Assembly: GCF_013371215.1 (NCBI RefSeq)
Contig: NZ_JABWMH010000003.1
Location: forward strand, 434,001-498,000
Length of the DNA stretch: 64,000 nucleotides
Origin: Parasphingorhabdus flavimaris
GTDB lineage: Bacteria > Pseudomonadota > Alphaproteobacteria > Sphingomonadales > Sphingomonadaceae
Reading direction: 5' to 3'
The position numbers and the translations under genes were made by a program. Position 1 is the first letter of the stretch, and the number at the start of each line of letters is the position of its first letter. The notes under the pieces were generated by a model. That model had not been told where the DNA came from. It ran no database searches and saw only the letters and a program-made list of their open reading frames with translations. Positions 63,130-64,000 of the stretch are shown piece after piece.

Positions 63130-64000
63130 TTAGCCTGGCGCGCGCGGCGGCTTCATCAGAAACGCGGCGACCATCGCGGTGGAAAGCAATCCGATCGCAA
63201 TCGCAAAGGCGAGATCATAGCTGCCGGTCGCCTCGAAGATATAGCCGCCGCCAGCAGGCGCTGCCGCCGCAAAGGGCAGCATCACCGGCGCGATCACCGA
63301 ATTGATGATCGGAAACGCGCGTTCGCCGTAATAATTGCCAGTCACCACCGGGCCCAATACCAGCATGCCGCCGTAGCCGGCGCCGAACAGCATGCCCATC
63401 GCCGAGAGCAGGACGACGCCCTGACCAAGCCAGAAGCCGGCCAGCCCGATCGCCATCAGGGCGACAAAGCCGAACACCGTCCAGCGCAGCTCGAACTGGT
63501 CGCCCAGCCAACCCGCCGGTATCCGCGCCAGGCCGCTGCCCAATATCGCCAGCCCGATGATCGAGGCCGCCTCGAGACTTGAAAGCCCGCTGTCGGTGAG
63601 GTGCAAAATGCCGTGGTTGAGCAGAAAGAAGAATGTGCCCAGATAGGCGACCGTGATCAGCATGAGCAGATAAAGCATCGGCGTCCGGACCACCTGCTTG
63701 ATCGTCCAGTCATGGCTGGTCCGGTGGGTCCTGGGGCGCAGGCCGGCGGCCAGGGCCTCCTGCGCCGCCATGCCCGGATCGACATTGTCGGGGAATTGAC
63801 CGATATCGCCGGGGCGATTGATGACAAACCGGGTGGCGATCAGCGCGATCACGACCATGGCGGCGGCGATCAGCCAGGCCGCGCGCCAGCTGTCGAACCG
63901 GTCCATCATGCTCGCGAGTACCGGCTGCGCAAGCGCTCCGCCCAAGGCCCCGCCGGTCATCACGATACCGATAGTGGTTGACCGTTTGATATTGAACCAG
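63130..64000 (-). CDS. MFS transporter, N-terminus outside window
   Basis: The frame remains open to the window edge (WFNIKRSTTIGIVMTGGALGG), so only the C-terminal part, about 290 residues, is seen. At least eight membrane helices are visible, including the second-half bundle with GYGGMLVLGPVVTGNYYGERAFPI and RIPAGWLGDQF, which is the family's cytoplasmic motif-A-like loop between helices 8 and 9. The pattern resembles OFA/monocarboxylate-type MFS permeases (MCT/NarK-like), but the substrate is unknown. Convergent with the AI-2E gene, only three bases away. Confidence 0.85.
   Translation of the reverse strand, partial: WFNIKRSTTIGIVMTGGALGGALAQPVLASMMDRFDSWRAAWLIAAAMVVIALIATRFVINRPGDIGQFPDNVDPGMAAQEALAAGLRPRTHRTSHDWTIKQVVRTPMLYLLMLITVAYLGTFFFLLNHGILHLTDSGLSSLEAASIIGLAILGSGLARIPAGWLGDQFELRWTVFGFVALMAIGLAGFWLGQGVVLLSAMGMLFGAGYGGMLVLGPVVTGNYYGERAFPIINSVIAPVMLPFAAAAPAGGGYIFEATGSYDLAFAIAIGLLSTAMVAAFLMKPPRAPG

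Overview
The window is a GC-rich stretch of chromosome from an alphaproteobacterium, most likely a sphingomonad of the Sphingopyxis/Sphingorhabdus/Parasphingorhabdus type. This rests on the aa3 cytochrome oxidase operon order (coxB-coxA-ctaB-small ORF-ctaG-coxC-DUF983-SURF1-thrC), a large TonB-dependent receptor with an Ala-rich signal peptide, a pair of FMO/Baeyer-Villiger-type monooxygenases, a two-lobed leucyl aminopeptidase, and palindromic repeats of a kind commonly scattered through sphingomonad genomes. The assignment is inference from gene content. I see no phage, plasmid, insertion sequence, CRISPR array or rRNA operon. One tRNA gene (Tyr) is present.

Layout. 1-5.4 kb: end of a fused osmoprotectant-type ABC permease/binding protein, a small secreted cysteine-protease-like protein, an SDR, an AlkA-type DNA glycosylase, a [2Fe-2S] ferredoxin, a lipoprotein and rlmB. 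5.5-10.2 kb: tRNA-Tyr, an M14 peptidase lipoprotein and a TonB-dependent receptor. 10.6-16.8 kb: a DUF3592-like membrane protein with a disturbed start, a GNAT acetyltransferase, two paralogous flavin monooxygenases separated by a PilZ protein, and an M17 aminopeptidase. 16.9-22.1 kb: an AT-richer orphan gene, an NlpC/P60 endopeptidase, argC, then the minus-strand housekeeping run pyrE-pdxJ-acpS-lepB. 22.3-30.9 kb: the cytochrome c oxidase operon with its assembly factors, followed by thrC and an rRNA-methyltransferase-like gene. 31-36 kb: folB and a FolM-like reductase, two fasciclin lipoproteins, an EVE protein, glutaminase and a response regulator. 36-40.9 kb: a ThDP enzyme, an aldehyde dehydrogenase, an SMP-30 lactonase and a HAD hydrolase. 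41-48.8 kb: a compact type II secretion operon, gspC-D-E-F-G-L-M. 48.8-64 kb: an acyl-lipid desaturase, a basic repetitive lipoprotein, a P450, a DUF4345 protein, uvrA, an orphan AT-rich lipoprotein, a membrane-tailed flavoprotein, two small secreted proteins, gmk, an AI-2E family permease and the end of an MFS transporter.

How the genes work together. The strongest functional units are the respiratory cox operon (CuA subunit, catalytic subunit, heme O synthase, Cox11 and SURF1 assembly factors, subunit III) and the T2SS operon (inner-membrane platform, ATPase, major pseudopilin and secretin, but none of the minor pseudopilins H/I/J/K). pyrE-pdxJ-acpS-lepB and folB-folM are ordinary biosynthetic runs. 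The ThDP enzyme/aldehyde dehydrogenase/lactonase group and the two monooxygenases plus P450 suggest catabolism of organic acids, ketones or hydrocarbons, but their substrates cannot be read from the sequence.

The most unusual observation is in uvrA. Its reading frame carries an in-frame insertion of about 60 residues, built from two different dispersed repeat elements: a 93-bp near-perfect palindrome and a short repeat. Other notable points are the apparently minimal gsp operon, an SDR that has lost its catalytic triad, a circularly permuted NlpC/LRAT-like secreted protein, and a DUF3592 gene whose conserved N-terminus is open but has no standard start codon. I did not find a clear candidate for an entirely new multi-gene system.
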